Below the pieces are notes generated by a model, which did not search any database, was not told the origin of the DNA, and was given only the letters and a program-made list of their open reading frames with translations. This document shows positions 1 to 7,422 of a stretch of 42,477 nucleotides of DNA, piece after piece (the first letter of the stretch is position 1; the number at the start of each line of letters is the position of its first letter). The DNA is from Acidobacteriota bacterium (GTDB lineage: Bacteria; Acidobacteriota; Thermoanaerobaculia; Gp7-AA8). The translations under genes and the position numbers were made by a program. The stretch spans positions 1-42,477 of the forward strand of contig JAFAOU010000135.1 in the NCBI GenBank assembly GCA_019247495.1, given 5' to 3'.

Positions 1-1
1 G

Positions 2-265
2 CTGGCCTTCGTCGCGTCCACTACGCTCTACGCCGGATACCGCTCCATCATCGACAACTTCCTCGGTCCGAAGATGATGGCCAAAGATCCGTTCACCGGC
101 TACCTCGACGCCACGCTGACGTCGATCCTGATGCTCTGCGTGATCGTAATCCTGGCCGCCTCGGCGCGGGCATGGCTGCGGGCGGTTCGCGGCGAAGGCG
201 TAGCATTCATCCCCGCCACGGCGGGACCGGACCACATGCATATGCCAGGAAGCGGGTGCTGCTGA
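2..265 (+). CDS. Carbon starvation protein CstA-like permease, C-terminal end (partial)
   Basis: The reading frame is open from the window edge to a TGA at 263-265, giving about 87 residues. It shows a Gly-rich loop (DNFLGPKMM), then a hydrophobic helix (residues about 35-55, ending LAASARAW), then a short cytoplasmic-looking tail. The layout GYLDATLTSILM followed by one last membrane helix resembles the C-terminus of CstA-type peptide/pyruvate permeases, which are large multi-spanning inner-membrane proteins. The call rests on this short tail only, so the family is likely but not certain. The stop codon overlaps the start of the next gene by one base (TGATG), suggesting translational coupling. 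Confidence 0.55.
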   Translation: MAFVASTTLYAGYRSIIDNFLGPKMMAKDPFTGYLDATLTSILMLCVIVILAASARAWLRAVRGEGVAFIPATAGPDHMHMPGSGCC

Positions 266-645
266 TGCTCAACGACAAGAAGATCGTCGCCTTCGTCCCT
301 ACCCTCGACTTCGACAAGGCCCGCGCGTTCTACGTCGACACGCTCGGCCTCCGCTTCGTCGACAACGACGGCTTCGCCATGGTGCTCGACGCGAACGGCA
401 CGATGATCCGCGTCGCCAAAGTCCAGCCCGATTTCAAGCCGGCCGTGTTCACGATCCTGGGCTGGGAAGTTTCCGAGATCGAGAAGGAGGTCGCAGCGCT
501 CACCGCGAAAGGCGTTGTCTTCGAACGCTACGGCTTCTTCGAGCAGGACGACCTCGGCATCTGGGCCGCGCCCGGCGGTGCGAAAGTGGCGTGGTTCAAG
601 GACCCGGACGGCAACACGTTGTCCGTGTCGCAACACGCCGGCTGA
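265..645 (+). CDS. VOC family (glyoxalase/bleomycin-resistance fold) protein
   Basis: This is a 126-residue single-domain protein with the vicinal-oxygen-chelate layout. An N-terminal beta-alpha unit (VPTLDFDKARAFYVDTLGL) is followed by a second unit ending in the family hallmark FKDPDGNTLSV. The last strand lacks the Glu usually used for metal binding, so a binding or resistance role is as likely as an enzymatic one. The ATG shares its A with the stop of the upstream permease gene, which argues for co-translation. A hairpin repeat follows directly. Substrate unknown. It is the first of five VOC genes in 15 kb, none obviously in one operon. Confidence 0.85.
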   Translation: MLNDKKIVAFVPTLDFDKARAFYVDTLGLRFVDNDGFAMVLDANGTMIRVAKVQPDFKPAVFTILGWEVSEIEKEVAALTAKGVVFERYGFFEQDDLGIWAAPGGAKVAWFKDPDGNTLSVSQHAG

Positions 646-650
646 ACCGC

Positions 651-722
651 ATCCGCTGATTTCGCAGATGGACGCAGATGCATTCGTTCTCCATCCGCGT
701 CAATCTGCGCCATCTGCGGATT
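651..722. repeat. Hairpin repeat, family 1 (9-nt unit), copy 1
   Basis: The two arms, 651-680 and about 693-722, pair imperfectly (about 24 of 30). Each arm is made of degenerate copies of a roughly 9-nt unit resembling cgcagatgg. It fills the whole gap between the VOC gene and gluQ. No T-tract follows, so intrinsic termination is possible but not shown. Confidence 0.8.
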
Positions 723-730
723 GACTTTCG

Positions 731-1597
731 ATGACACCAACCGGCCGCTTCGCGCCCTCCCCTACCGGTCCGCTCCACCTCGGCAGTCTGGTCGCGGCGG
801 TGGGATCGTGGCTGTTCGCGCGCCGCGAGGGCGGCCGGTGGCTGGTGCGGATGGAGGATCTCGACACGCCGCGTGTCATCGCGGGATCGGCGGACGAGAT
901 CCTTCGCGCGCTCGAGCGTTACGGACTGACGTGGGACGGCGAAGTCGTGCATCAATCGCAGCGGATCGCGTTGTACGACGATGCGCTCGCCACCCTGCGC
1001 GCGAAGAATCTCGTCTACGACTGCGGCTGTTCGCGCGCTGACCTCGCGCGCACAGCCTCGGCGCCACTCGGACGCGAAGCCGTGTATCCGGGCACCTGCC
1101 GCGACGGATTGCCGGCCGGACGCGTTGCGCGCGCCGTCCGCTTCCGCACGCCGCACGAGGTCATCGGCTTCGATGACATGATTCGCGGGCGTGTCGAGGA
1201 GGACGTCGCCGCGGAGACCGGAGACTTCGTCGTCCGCCGCGCCGACGGCGTCTACGCGTATCAACTGGCCGTGGTCGTCGACGATGCCGCGCAAAACATC
1301 ACGCAGGTCGTCCGCGGCGCCGATCTGCTGACGTCAACCGCGCGGCAAATCGCGCTGCAGCGCGCGCTCGGCCTCCCAACTCCGTCCTACGCGCACTTGC
1401 CGCTGGTCGTGAATGCAGATGGCTCCAAGCTCGGCAAACGCGATGGTGCCCTGCCGTTGCCGTCGCTCGATGAGAAGCGCGTTCGCGAGACGCTGCAGTT
1501 CGCTCTGCGATTTCTAGGGATCGACGTTGCGCTCGACGCGCCCGCGCGGATGCTGGAGGAGGCCCGATCCGCAGATTACGCAGATGGCCGCCGATGA
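731..1597 (+). CDS. gluQ: Glutamyl-Q tRNA(Asp) synthetase
   Basis: A class I aminoacyl-tRNA synthetase paralogue that attaches glutamate to queuosine in the anticodon of tRNA(Asp). The N-terminus has the family's HIGH-like signature (RFAPSPTGPLHLGSL, residues 6-20), then RMEDLDTPR, zinc-type cysteines (CGC near residue 99 and CRDG near 122), and the KMSKS equivalent KLGKRDGA near residue 235. There is no GluRS-like anticodon-binding domain, as expected for GluQ. At 288 residues it is close to normal length. The last ten or so residues (SADYADGRR) and the stop codon are encoded by a hairpin repeat rather than by family sequence. The ATG at 731 has no clear Shine-Dalgarno site; the gene begins just after another copy of the same repeat. 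Confidence 0.93.
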   Translation: MTPTGRFAPSPTGPLHLGSLVAAVGSWLFARREGGRWLVRMEDLDTPRVIAGSADEILRALERYGLTWDGEVVHQSQRIALYDDALATLRAKNLVYDCGCSRADLARTASAPLGREAVYPGTCRDGLPAGRVARAVRFRTPHEVIGFDDMIRGRVEEDVAAETGDFVVRRADGVYAYQLAVVVDDAAQNITQVVRGADLLTSTARQIALQRALGLPTPSYAHLPLVVNADGSKLGKRDGALPLPSLDEKRVRETLQFALRFLGIDVALDAPARMLEEARSADYADGRR

Positions 1598-1639
1598 GAT
1601 CGAAGATGCATCTGCGTCGCATCTGCGTAATCTGCGGAT
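1567..1639. repeat. Hairpin repeat, family 1 (9-nt unit), copy 2, overlapping the gluQ stop
   Basis: A perfect 19-bp inverted repeat (1567-1585 against 1621-1639, arm atccgcagattacgcagat) encloses a 35-base loop. The arms contain repeats of a 9-nt unit (cgcagatta, cgcagatgg). It supplies the last codons of gluQ and lies between two convergent genes. Confidence 0.9.
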
Positions 1640-1655
1640 GAACGCTTCAAAACCA

Positions 1656-2207
1656 TCACAGCTTCAGAATCAGCTTGGTCATGTCGTGCTGATTGCCGTC
1701 GGGGTCCGTTCCGTAGCCGGGCATCACGTAGGGGGTGAAGCCGAGGTTTTGGAGGGTGGTCACGGCATCGGCTTCGAGGTCGGAGATCAGCATCGCGTTG
1801 AGATGGCGGAGGCCGTTTTCGCGGGCGATGCCGATGAACTGGTTGACGAGCAACGTCCCGAGGCCGACGCCGCGGAAGGCGGGCTCGATCATCCACTTGA
1901 TCCGGCCGGTCAGGCGAAGCGGACCGCCCAGGCGGCGATGAAGCGTCGCGTCGGCGACGATGCGATGGCCATCGAGCGCCAGCAGCGGCAGCACCTTCGC
2001 GTAGTCGATGTCGCGGCCCCAGCTCTCGATCAGCGACCGGTTCTCGATGTGGTCCCACGCGAAACGGCGGTACGCGATGGGAAGGTGCTGGAAGAACTCA
2101 TACAACGGGTCGACGTCCTTCTCGGCGAAGGGACGGAGCAGAACTCTGCGGCCGTCGCGCAGGACGGCCTCCTGCGGATAGCGATGCGGCATTTGCGAAC
2201 GATACAT
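1656..2207 (-). CDS. GNAT family N-acetyltransferase
   Basis: 183 residues with a GCN5-related acetyltransferase fold. The opening LRDGRRVLLRPFAEKDVDPLYEFF is the usual first strand and helix. WMIEPAFRGVGLGTLLVNQF carries the acetyl-CoA pyrophosphate loop (RGVGLG), and the end (TTLQNLGF) is the typical last helix. This start resembles the GNAT domain found next to acyl-CoA-ligase domains, but here it stands alone. The acceptor substrate cannot be told from the sequence. A second ATG five codons in (2192) is an alternative start. It lies 60 bases downstream of a same-strand SRPBCC-like gene, separated by a hairpin. Confidence 0.85.
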   Translation of the reverse strand: MYRSQMPHRYPQEAVLRDGRRVLLRPFAEKDVDPLYEFFQHLPIAYRRFAWDHIENRSLIESWGRDIDYAKVLPLLALDGHRIVADATLHRRLGGPLRLTGRIKWMIEPAFRGVGLGTLLVNQFIGIARENGLRHLNAMLISDLEADAVTTLQNLGFTPYVMPGYGTDPDGNQHDMTKLILKL

Positions 2208-2211
2208 CGAG

Positions 2212-2270
2212 GAGGGGCGGAGGAAAACAGGTTTTCTCCGCTCCCCGTCTCGGCGGGAAACCGCCCCTCA
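2212..2270. repeat. Hairpin repeat, family 2 variant (Gcggag-type), at an intergenic boundary
   Basis: The arm gcggaggaaaac (about 2218-2228) pairs with gttttctccgc (2231-2241) with one bulged base. An outer arm gaggggcgg also matches ccgcccctc at 2261-2269. The right edge overlaps the stop codon of the upstream minus-strand gene (2268-2270). The centre (caggttttctccg) resembles the one in the family 2 element at 19545-19624. Confidence 0.65.
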
Positions 2271-2918
2271 GCCTTCCGCGCGGCGCTTGATCGCTTCGAG
2301 CCAGCTGCGGCGGATGATGCCGCTGCCGGGGCGGATGAAGCGCCAGTAGATCGCGAACCGGCGGCGCGCTCTGTCGTTCCGCGCGAAGACGCGCGTTTCC
2401 GTGGTCACGAGGCCGTCGCCACCGATGTGAAAGTTCATCACCGCGAATGCTCCCGGTGCCACGCGCGATCCGATGACCAACTCGCGCGGCGCGTCGTCGG
2501 CCAGCATCCGGAATCCGCTGCCGACGGCGACGTCGAGGATCGGCTTCGCCGCGGGCGCATGAAGGATGCTCTCCTTCTCGCGGCAGCGCCCCATGCAGCG
2601 AATGGCAGTGAGGACCTGAAAGAATCGGATCTCGCTCGCCGTCACGTTGCGGATGGCGGAGTAGATCCGCTCCGGCGTCGCGGCAATCCGGATCTCGTGC
2701 CGTTCGACGAACTGCCAGCGCGGCATGATCTCGTCGAGCTTCGACGCGTTCACCGTCGCGCGCTGCTCGGTTGCGGGCCAGAGGAGCGCGACGACAACGA
2801 GTGTCATGCCGGTCGCAACGATCACCGCGGCACGACGCCGCGTACGTCGCCACAGCATTGCAACGGCGCCGGCCATCGCAGCGAACAGACCGCCATAGAG
2901 AAGGACGGACAGGAGCAT
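2268..2918 (-). CDS. Membrane-anchored SRPBCC-like protein
   Basis: 216 residues. Two N-terminal hydrophobic segments (residues about 4-23 and 30-47) are separated by the basic stretch RRTRRRA, suggesting two membrane helices. The remaining 165 residues begin WQFVERHEIRIAATPERIYSAIRNV, the usual start of a START/SRPBCC (polyketide-cyclase-like) helix-grip fold, and end with an amphipathic helix (IRRSWLEAIKRR). Such folds bind hydrophobic ligands, but the ligand is unknown. ATG at 2918. The gene precedes the GNAT gene on the same strand. The fold call rests on pattern only. Confidence 0.65.
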   Translation of the reverse strand: MLLSVLLYGGLFAAMAGAVAMLWRRTRRRAAVIVATGMTLVVVALLWPATEQRATVNASKLDEIMPRWQFVERHEIRIAATPERIYSAIRNVTASEIRFFQVLTAIRCMGRCREKESILHAPAAKPILDVAVGSGFRMLADDAPRELVIGSRVAPGAFAVMNFHIGGDGLVTTETRVFARNDRARRRFAIYWRFIRPGSGIIRRSWLEAIKRRAEG

Positions 2919-2977
2919 CGACTTTGAGTGTATCCCTCAACACTTCGGCCGTTATGAAGCAGCGGCCCGGAGCGGAG

Positions 2978-3340
2978 TCACGTAAGGCCGTTTACCTCCA
3001 GTGCAAGCACGAAAGCGATGAGTACTAAGAGTGCTGCGACTATGCTCCTGGCGGCAAGTCCGAATTCAGTCAGAGCCGTGTGAACGCGCCGTTCCCTCAG
3101 CGCGAAGTAATAGCAAACCACGAGGCCGCCCCCACTCACCAACGTGCACGTGAGGAAGAAGCCGCTCGTGATGCGGAGGTAGATATCGCGGAGGAATTCA
3201 CTGGGCAGTCTCGTAAGGATGAATGGCCGAATCCGGGCGTGGACGTAATTGCCGGCGAAGGTGAGCAACAACCATATGGCGAACCGCCGCCACGCCCCTG
3301 GCCAGGCGCGCCTGTTCATGCGATCAATGTCCGATTCCAC
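2978..3340 (-). CDS. Small membrane protein of unknown function
   Basis: 120 residues read from a GTG at 3340 (an ATG seven codons in, at 3319, is an alternative). Three hydrophobic stretches are visible: FAIWLLLTFAGNYV, FFLTCTLVSGGGLVVCYYFAL and IVAALLVLIAFVLAL, with basic residues between them. No recognised domain. The gap to the next gene on each side is short (about 60 and 17 bases). Codon use looks like the neighbours, so it is probably real. Confidence 0.55.
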   Translation of the reverse strand: MESDIDRMNRRAWPGAWRRFAIWLLLTFAGNYVHARIRPFILTRLPSEFLRDIYLRITSGFFLTCTLVSGGGLVVCYYFALRERRVHTALTEFGLAARSIVAALLVLIAFVLALEVNGLT

Positions 3341-3357
3341 GATGTGCTTGTCTGGCT

Positions 3358-3795
3358 TTACTTTCGAAATGCCGCCTGCAGTTCCGCGGTGAGCGCGTTG
3401 GCGTCGTCCTCGCGGCCGTGCCAGGCGGCGGGCGTGTTCTGGAACAGCGCGATCCGCCAGCGATCGCCGCGCTTGATCGCAATCAGCGTCTGCACGGCAT
3501 TCGTGGCGCGGTTGATTTCTGACGTACCCGGCGGAACCATGCCGGCGTGCGCGCGCAGCAGCATCACATCCGGCGCGAGCTCGCGCACGTCGCGGACCAG
3601 CGTGACGTACGACGCGACCTTGTGATTCGCGAAGATGCCGGCGAGGTGCGACGCTATCTGCTCCCGCCCGCTTACCTCGCTGCCGTCGAAGCCGACGATC
3701 TGTCCGTCATCGGCGAAATCGCGCGTCATGGCAGCCGCATCGCCCGCGTTCCAGCCGGCGATCATCCGGCCGTAGAGGTCGCGAATATCGTTCAT
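3358..3795 (-). CDS. SnoaL/NTF2-fold protein (SgcJ/EcaC-like, DUF4440 type)
   Basis: 145 residues with the pattern of small ketosteroid-isomerase-like proteins. A first helix (IRDLYGRMIAGWNAGDAAAMTRDFADDGQIVGFDG) and a second helix (GREQIASHLAGIF) are followed by the last strands (VQTLIAIKRGDRWRIALFQNTPAAWHGR). The ending GDRWRIALFQNTP is characteristic of the SgcJ/EcaC group. Function unknown. Its ATG overlaps the stop of mscL in an ATGA arrangement (3792-3795), so the two are translated together. A link to osmotic stress would be inference. Confidence 0.82.
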   Translation of the reverse strand: MNDIRDLYGRMIAGWNAGDAAAMTRDFADDGQIVGFDGSEVSGREQIASHLAGIFANHKVASYVTLVRDVRELAPDVMLLRAHAGMVPPGTSEINRATNAVQTLIAIKRGDRWRIALFQNTPAAWHGREDDANALTAELQAAFRK

Positions 3796-4208
3796 GCGCT
3801 GAGAGCGGCGCTACACGCGCGGCAGCGTCTCGCCGCGGCCGGCACCATCTCCAGGCATTCCGGACACGCCTTCATCGGCGCGCCAGGAGGCACCGACACC
3901 GGCTTCACGAGCGCCTTCACGATCAGGAAGACCACGAACGAGATCACGACGAAGTCGATGAGCGTGCCGAGGAAGTGGCCGTAGAGGATGGCGCTTTCGG
4001 AAACCTTGCCGGTGGCGTCGGTGGCCGTACGGAGAACGTATTTCGCCTGCCGCCAATCGCCGCCGGGAAGGAGAAGTCCGATCACCGGCATGAGGACATC
4101 CGCAGCGAGGGCGGAAACGACATTGCCGACCGCGGCGCCGACGATGACGCCGACCGCCAGCGCGAGTGCATTCGTCTTCGTAAGAAACCCGCGGAACTCG
4201 GCAATCAT
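3792..4208 (-). CDS. mscL: Large-conductance mechanosensitive channel MscL with C-terminal zinc-ribbon-like tail
   Basis: 138 residues. The first helix has the MscL signature (FRGFLTKTNALALAVGVIVGA then AVGNVVSALAADVLMPVIGL). A periplasmic loop and the second membrane helix (IDFVVISFVVFLIVKALV) follow. MscL opens under membrane tension to release solutes during osmotic downshock. The usual cytoplasmic helix bundle is replaced by a tail with two cysteine pairs (CPEC and CRAC) spaced like a zinc ribbon. The start at 4208 lies beside the divergent VOC gene. The stop overlaps the next gene's start. Confidence 0.92.
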   Translation of the reverse strand: MIAEFRGFLTKTNALALAVGVIVGAAVGNVVSALAADVLMPVIGLLLPGGDWRQAKYVLRTATDATGKVSESAILYGHFLGTLIDFVVISFVVFLIVKALVKPVSVPPGAPMKACPECLEMVPAAARRCRACSAALSA

Positions 4209-4233
4209 GGCGGACCGATTGTATCGTGCGCGA

Positions 4234-4623
4234 ATGCCACAACAGTTGATCCGCAGCGCCCCCTATTTTCCGGTCGCTGACGTCGCCGCCTCCGCTGGTC
4301 ACTACGAAACAGTGCTCGGCTTCAAGAGCGAATACGCGGCCGGAAACGAATTCGCGATCGTAAGCCGCGATGGCCTATCGATCATGCTTCGCCGCGTCGC
4401 CGATCCGTCGAAGATCGTCCCGAACGAGGCGCAGGGTGGAACGTGGGATGTCTTCTTCTGGATCGCCGACGCGCAGTCGCTGCATGACGAGTTGCGAACG
4501 AATGGCGCCGACGTCGTTTATGGCCCGGTCATCCAGACTGCATACCAGATGAAAGAGTTCGCTGTCCGCGACCAAGACGGTCATGTCCTCGGCTTCGGTC
4601 AGGACTGGACCGGCGAACAATAA
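4234..4623 (+). CDS. VOC family (glyoxalase-fold) protein
   Basis: 129 residues. The frame is open further upstream, but 4234 (MPQQLIRSAPYFPVADV) is chosen because the domain begins right after it; the in-frame ATG at 4207 would overlap the divergent mscL start. The domain shows ASAGHYETVLGFKSEY, then a strand-turn ending in FAVRDQDGHVLGFGQD, the usual VOC ending. The last strand has Gly where metal-binding members have Glu. It is divergent from mscL with about 25 bases between starts. Substrate unknown. Confidence 0.82.
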   Translation: MPQQLIRSAPYFPVADVAASAGHYETVLGFKSEYAAGNEFAIVSRDGLSIMLRRVADPSKIVPNEAQGGTWDVFFWIADAQSLHDELRTNGADVVYGPVIQTAYQMKEFAVRDQDGHVLGFGQDWTGEQ

Positions 4624-4686
4624 GAGGCGCGCTCACCCCGCTGGTACAATAGCGCGATTCCCAACGACAGCAGCGAAAGGAACTCC

Positions 4687-5076
4687 GTGTCCGAAATCGC
4701 AATGAATGAAGCCGTCCGTCCGCGCCGCGGGTGGGTGATCACGGCCTGGGTAGGCGTGGTCATGGTGCTGATCGCGATGCTGGTCGTCGCCGCCGTCATC
4801 ATCGACAAGCCGCATTTCGGCTGGATGGTGAAATCGCTGTTCCTCGAGTTCATCAGCGCCGGCGTCATGATCGGCGGACTGCTCGTCCTGCTCGCCGGCT
4901 TCTTCCTGCCGGAGCGGAAGACGTGGCGCGGCATCACGCTGATGTTGTGGGGATTGATCGCGCTGACGTCGCCTGGATTCGGGCTGATGTTCCTGCTGCC
5001 GTGGGGACTGGTCGCGGCGGCGCTGCCGCTCGTGATCGCCATCCTGATCCGGCAATCGCGAATATCAAGGGCATAA
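4687..5076 (+). CDS. Small membrane protein of unknown function
   Basis: 129 residues from a GTG at 4687, supported by an AAAGGA ribosome site about six bases upstream. There are four hydrophobic segments: WVITAWVGVVMVLIAMLVVAAVII, FISAGVMIGGLLVLLAGFFL, ITLMLWGLIALTS and GLVAAALPLVIAIL. A possible -10 box, TACAAT, sits at 4645-4650 without a good -35. No domain recognised. A family 2 hairpin arm follows before msrA. Confidence 0.6.
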   Translation: MSEIAMNEAVRPRRGWVITAWVGVVMVLIAMLVVAAVIIDKPHFGWMVKSLFLEFISAGVMIGGLLVLLAGFFLPERKTWRGITLMLWGLIALTSPGFGLMFLLPWGLVAAALPLVIAILIRQSRISRA

Positions 5077-5105
5077 GGACCGGGACGCTCGCGTTTTGAT
5101 TTTTT

Positions 5106-5123
5106 CACGCGGAGACGCGGAGG
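5106..5123. repeat. Family 2 repeat, left half-element before msrA
   Basis: The sequence cacgcggagacgcgg (5106-5120) is an exact 15-base inverted match to ccgcgtctccgcgtg at 5828-5842. The two halves bracket msrA. The trailing gcggagg also serves as an apparent Shine-Dalgarno site for msrA, about nine bases before its ATG. Confidence 0.8.
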
Positions 5124-5132
5124 AAATCCCGA

Positions 5133-5810
5133 ATGAAAAAGTCACTTCTTGCGATGGCGTTCGTCACGTTGCTGCTGAGCTGCGGCGCGAACGCGGATGC
5201 GGTCAACAAGGCGATTCCCGCTCCCGAAGTCGATACGCCGGCCGCGGAGGCCACCGGGCCACAGGTCGCCGTGCTCGCGGGCGGCTGTTTCTGGGGATTG
5301 CAGGGGATGTTCGAACACGTGCAGGGCGTGACTCGCGTCGTGGCTGGCTACTCAGGCGGCGACAAGGCCACGGCGCACTACGAGATGGTCGGCACCGAGC
5401 GGACGGGACACGCGGAATCGGTTCAGATCACATTCGATCCGAAGCAGATCTCGTACGGCCAGCTCCTTCGGCTCTTCTTCTCCGTCGCGCACGATCCGAC
5501 GGAGCTGGACCGGCAGGGTCCGGATCGCGGTCCAAGCTATCGCTCCGAAATCTTTTTCGCGTCCCCGTCGCAGGAGCGCGTGGCGCGCGCGTACGTGGCG
5601 CAATTGACCAAAGCAAAAGTCTTTGCGTCGCCGATCGTCACGAAGATCGAGCCGCTGAAAGGCTTCTATGCAGCCGAGGATTACCATCAGGATTACCTGA
5701 TCCACAATCCACAGCAGCCGTACATCGTCTACAACGATCTGCCGAAGATCGAAGCGCTGAAACAAACCTATCCGCAGGTGTACCGCGCCAAGCCCGTCGC
5801 GTTGCGCTGA
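5133..5810 (+). CDS. msrA: Peptide methionine-S-sulfoxide reductase MsrA, lipoprotein form
   Basis: Reduces methionine-S-sulfoxide in proteins. At 225 residues it begins with a lipoprotein signal (MKKSLLAMAFVTLLLSC, lipobox Cys 17), so it should act at the cell envelope. The catalytic motif GCFWG is at residues 51-55 (Cys 52), followed by GVTRVVAGYSGG, the conserved GHAESVQITFDP, and AAEDYHQDYL near the end. No further cysteine follows the catalytic one, so it lacks the recycling cysteines of classical MsrA and must rely on another reductant. The gene stands alone between two inverted family 2 repeat halves. Confidence 0.93.
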   Translation: MKKSLLAMAFVTLLLSCGANADAVNKAIPAPEVDTPAAEATGPQVAVLAGGCFWGLQGMFEHVQGVTRVVAGYSGGDKATAHYEMVGTERTGHAESVQITFDPKQISYGQLLRLFFSVAHDPTELDRQGPDRGPSYRSEIFFASPSQERVARAYVAQLTKAKVFASPIVTKIEPLKGFYAAEDYHQDYLIHNPQQPYIVYNDLPKIEALKQTYPQVYRAKPVALR

Positions 5811-5817
5811 GCGATCT

Positions 5818-5843
5818 CTCCGCGTCCCCGCGTCTCCGCGTGA
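5818..5843. repeat. Family 2 repeat, right half-element after msrA
   Basis: An array of 8-9-nt units (ccgcgtcc, ccgcgtct, ccgcgtga) in the opposite orientation to 5106-5123. It lies between two convergent genes and ends exactly at the stop codon of the minus-strand gene at 5844. Confidence 0.8.
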
Positions 5844-6254
5844 CTACGTCAGCCACGCGGCGACGCCGATGCACACCGCCGCGATGCCGGAAAATGCAGC
5901 GGTGATCGGCGCGAAATAGAGACAGCTCAGAACGAACCCGGCGATCTGCACGGAGCACAACGCCCATCCGATTACTCCGCATGCCTCCGGATACTGCACC
6001 GACATCTGCCCGAGCTGCCACGACAGGAACGCGGAGAAGAGCAGATACGCGGTGACGTACAACCCGAAGCCGCGATAGAAGCCGCCGTACGTGTAGCTCC
6101 TGCCGCCGATGTGGAACGGGACGTCGTTCATCGACTGCCACACGTCCTCGCCTTCCGCGGTGGCCGGCTTGAATTTCAGAAAGCCAAACGTATGACCCGC
6201 CGCGAAGAGGACAAACAGCACGGCAGCAATGCGATACAGAAGAGAAGCGGTCAT
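5844..6254 (-). CDS. Small four-helix membrane protein (paralogue of 9587-10018)
   Basis: 136 residues. Four hydrophobic segments: IAAVLFVLFAAGHTFGFL, VTAYLLFSAFLSWQLG, IGWALCSVQIAGFVLSCLYF and ITAAFSGIAAVCIGVAAWL. The first ends in the pattern LFAAGHTFG, shared with the paralogue's LFAVLHTLG. Both also share an FYxGxG motif before the second helix. The function of this small family is not known to me. ATG at 6254, seven bases from the divergent secreted-protein gene. Confidence 0.7.
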   Translation of the reverse strand: MTASLLYRIAAVLFVLFAAGHTFGFLKFKPATAEGEDVWQSMNDVPFHIGGRSYTYGGFYRGFGLYVTAYLLFSAFLSWQLGQMSVQYPEACGVIGWALCSVQIAGFVLSCLYFAPITAAFSGIAAVCIGVAAWLT

Positions 6255-6260
6255 GTTGCG

Positions 6261-7421
6261 ATGCTACGCTTCCCCGCGATGTTTGCGGCGATCATCGCCA
6301 TTACTGTTCTCGCCCAACCGATTGATCCTCGGGGCGCGGAATTGCGATCCGCATATGCGAGCGTTCGCTCCGAGCTCGATTCGAGATTCTCCGACTCCAC
6401 CGCCGCTAGCCGCTCGCCCGATTTCCCGCGAACGCTGAACCGCGCGTGGCGCATCGCCGGCGACTGGACCGCGCTCTATCTCAATACGCATCCCTCCGCA
6501 TCGCCGCGCGACGTCGTCGATGCCATCCACCAACTCAACCGCGGCGGCTCGGGCGAGTACGACTTGCGAGCCGAAGCCGTTTCGCTGAGCGATCGCGCGG
6601 CGTGGGCGATCTCGGCGTCGTATCTCCACGCCGGAACGTTCTTCGTCGTCGCTCGCGACCGCGGCGGTCCGTTCGCCGTTCGCTGGAACATCAAAGACGC
6701 CGCTGCGCGGCACTACGCATCGCGCGACGAAATCGGCAACTGGGCGTCGTACACATCCGCGTGGGGAGACGGACCTCTAATCGGCCGCGTCGGACAGCTG
6801 ACTCCGAACCGGAACGGCCGGCCGCGCTTCTACATCGATGCCCATGCCGCCGCGGCCGCTGGCGGAACGGTCCGGCAGCAGATCAGCGTGTGGGAGTGGG
6901 ACGGCCGCACGGCGTCCCCGTTGTTCATCCGCTCGTACTCGACCTCGCTCGCGACCGCGGCGAACACGTTCTCCGACCGCTCGATCACCATCCGCGCCAA
7001 AGGCGACTACAAATCGTTCTCCTCCTGCGGCAGTTGCACCGAGCCGGAGATGACGTGGCAGATTCGCGTGACTCCGGACGGCGTGACGAATACGCCCGCC
7101 GAGTACGCAGACAAGGAGCTCAAAGCCAGCGACGAGCTGTGGGACGCGGTCATTCATCACCGTTCGACGCAGAGCATTGCCTTACCAAACGTCGTCACGG
7201 TTCTGCGCAGGCTCACAAACGAGATGATCGCCTCATCGCCCGATCGCGAGCGCCTCCACCTACTGGGCATGCTGATGAAGCACGACGTCACGCATTCAAA
7301 CGGCCGGACCATCCTCGCGCTGAGCGCCGATAACCTTCCATGCAGCTCGATCCGATTCGAGATCGAAAAGCGCCACGGCGGGTTGTACTTCACAGACGTC
7401 CGGGCGGTGAGTTGCAACTGA
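6261..7421 (+). CDS. Secreted protein of unknown function
   Basis: 386 residues from an ATG at 6261, chosen because it begins a signal peptide (MLRFPAMFAAIIAITVLAQP); the frame is open upstream but would overlap the divergent gene. The mature part has an all-beta look in the middle (GPFAVRWNIKD, FYIDAHAAAAAGGTVRQQISVWEWDG) and two cysteine clusters (SCGSCTEP and the paired C near the end, AVSCN). No domain recognised. It converges with the VOC gene with one base between the stop codons. Confidence 0.65.
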   Translation: MLRFPAMFAAIIAITVLAQPIDPRGAELRSAYASVRSELDSRFSDSTAASRSPDFPRTLNRAWRIAGDWTALYLNTHPSASPRDVVDAIHQLNRGGSGEYDLRAEAVSLSDRAAWAISASYLHAGTFFVVARDRGGPFAVRWNIKDAAARHYASRDEIGNWASYTSAWGDGPLIGRVGQLTPNRNGRPRFYIDAHAAAAAGGTVRQQISVWEWDGRTASPLFIRSYSTSLATAANTFSDRSITIRAKGDYKSFSSCGSCTEPEMTWQIRVTPDGVTNTPAEYADKELKASDELWDAVIHHRSTQSIALPNVVTVLRRLTNEMIASSPDRERLHLLGMLMKHDVTHSNGRTILALSADNLPCSSIRFEIEKRHGGLYFTDVRAVSCN

Positions 7422-7422
7422 G

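Noticed and set aside
1527..2927. A 466-codon plus-strand frame opposite the GNAT and SRPBCC genes.
   Set aside because: Starts inside gluQ, passes through a repeat and has no domain; the minus-strand genes explain the region.
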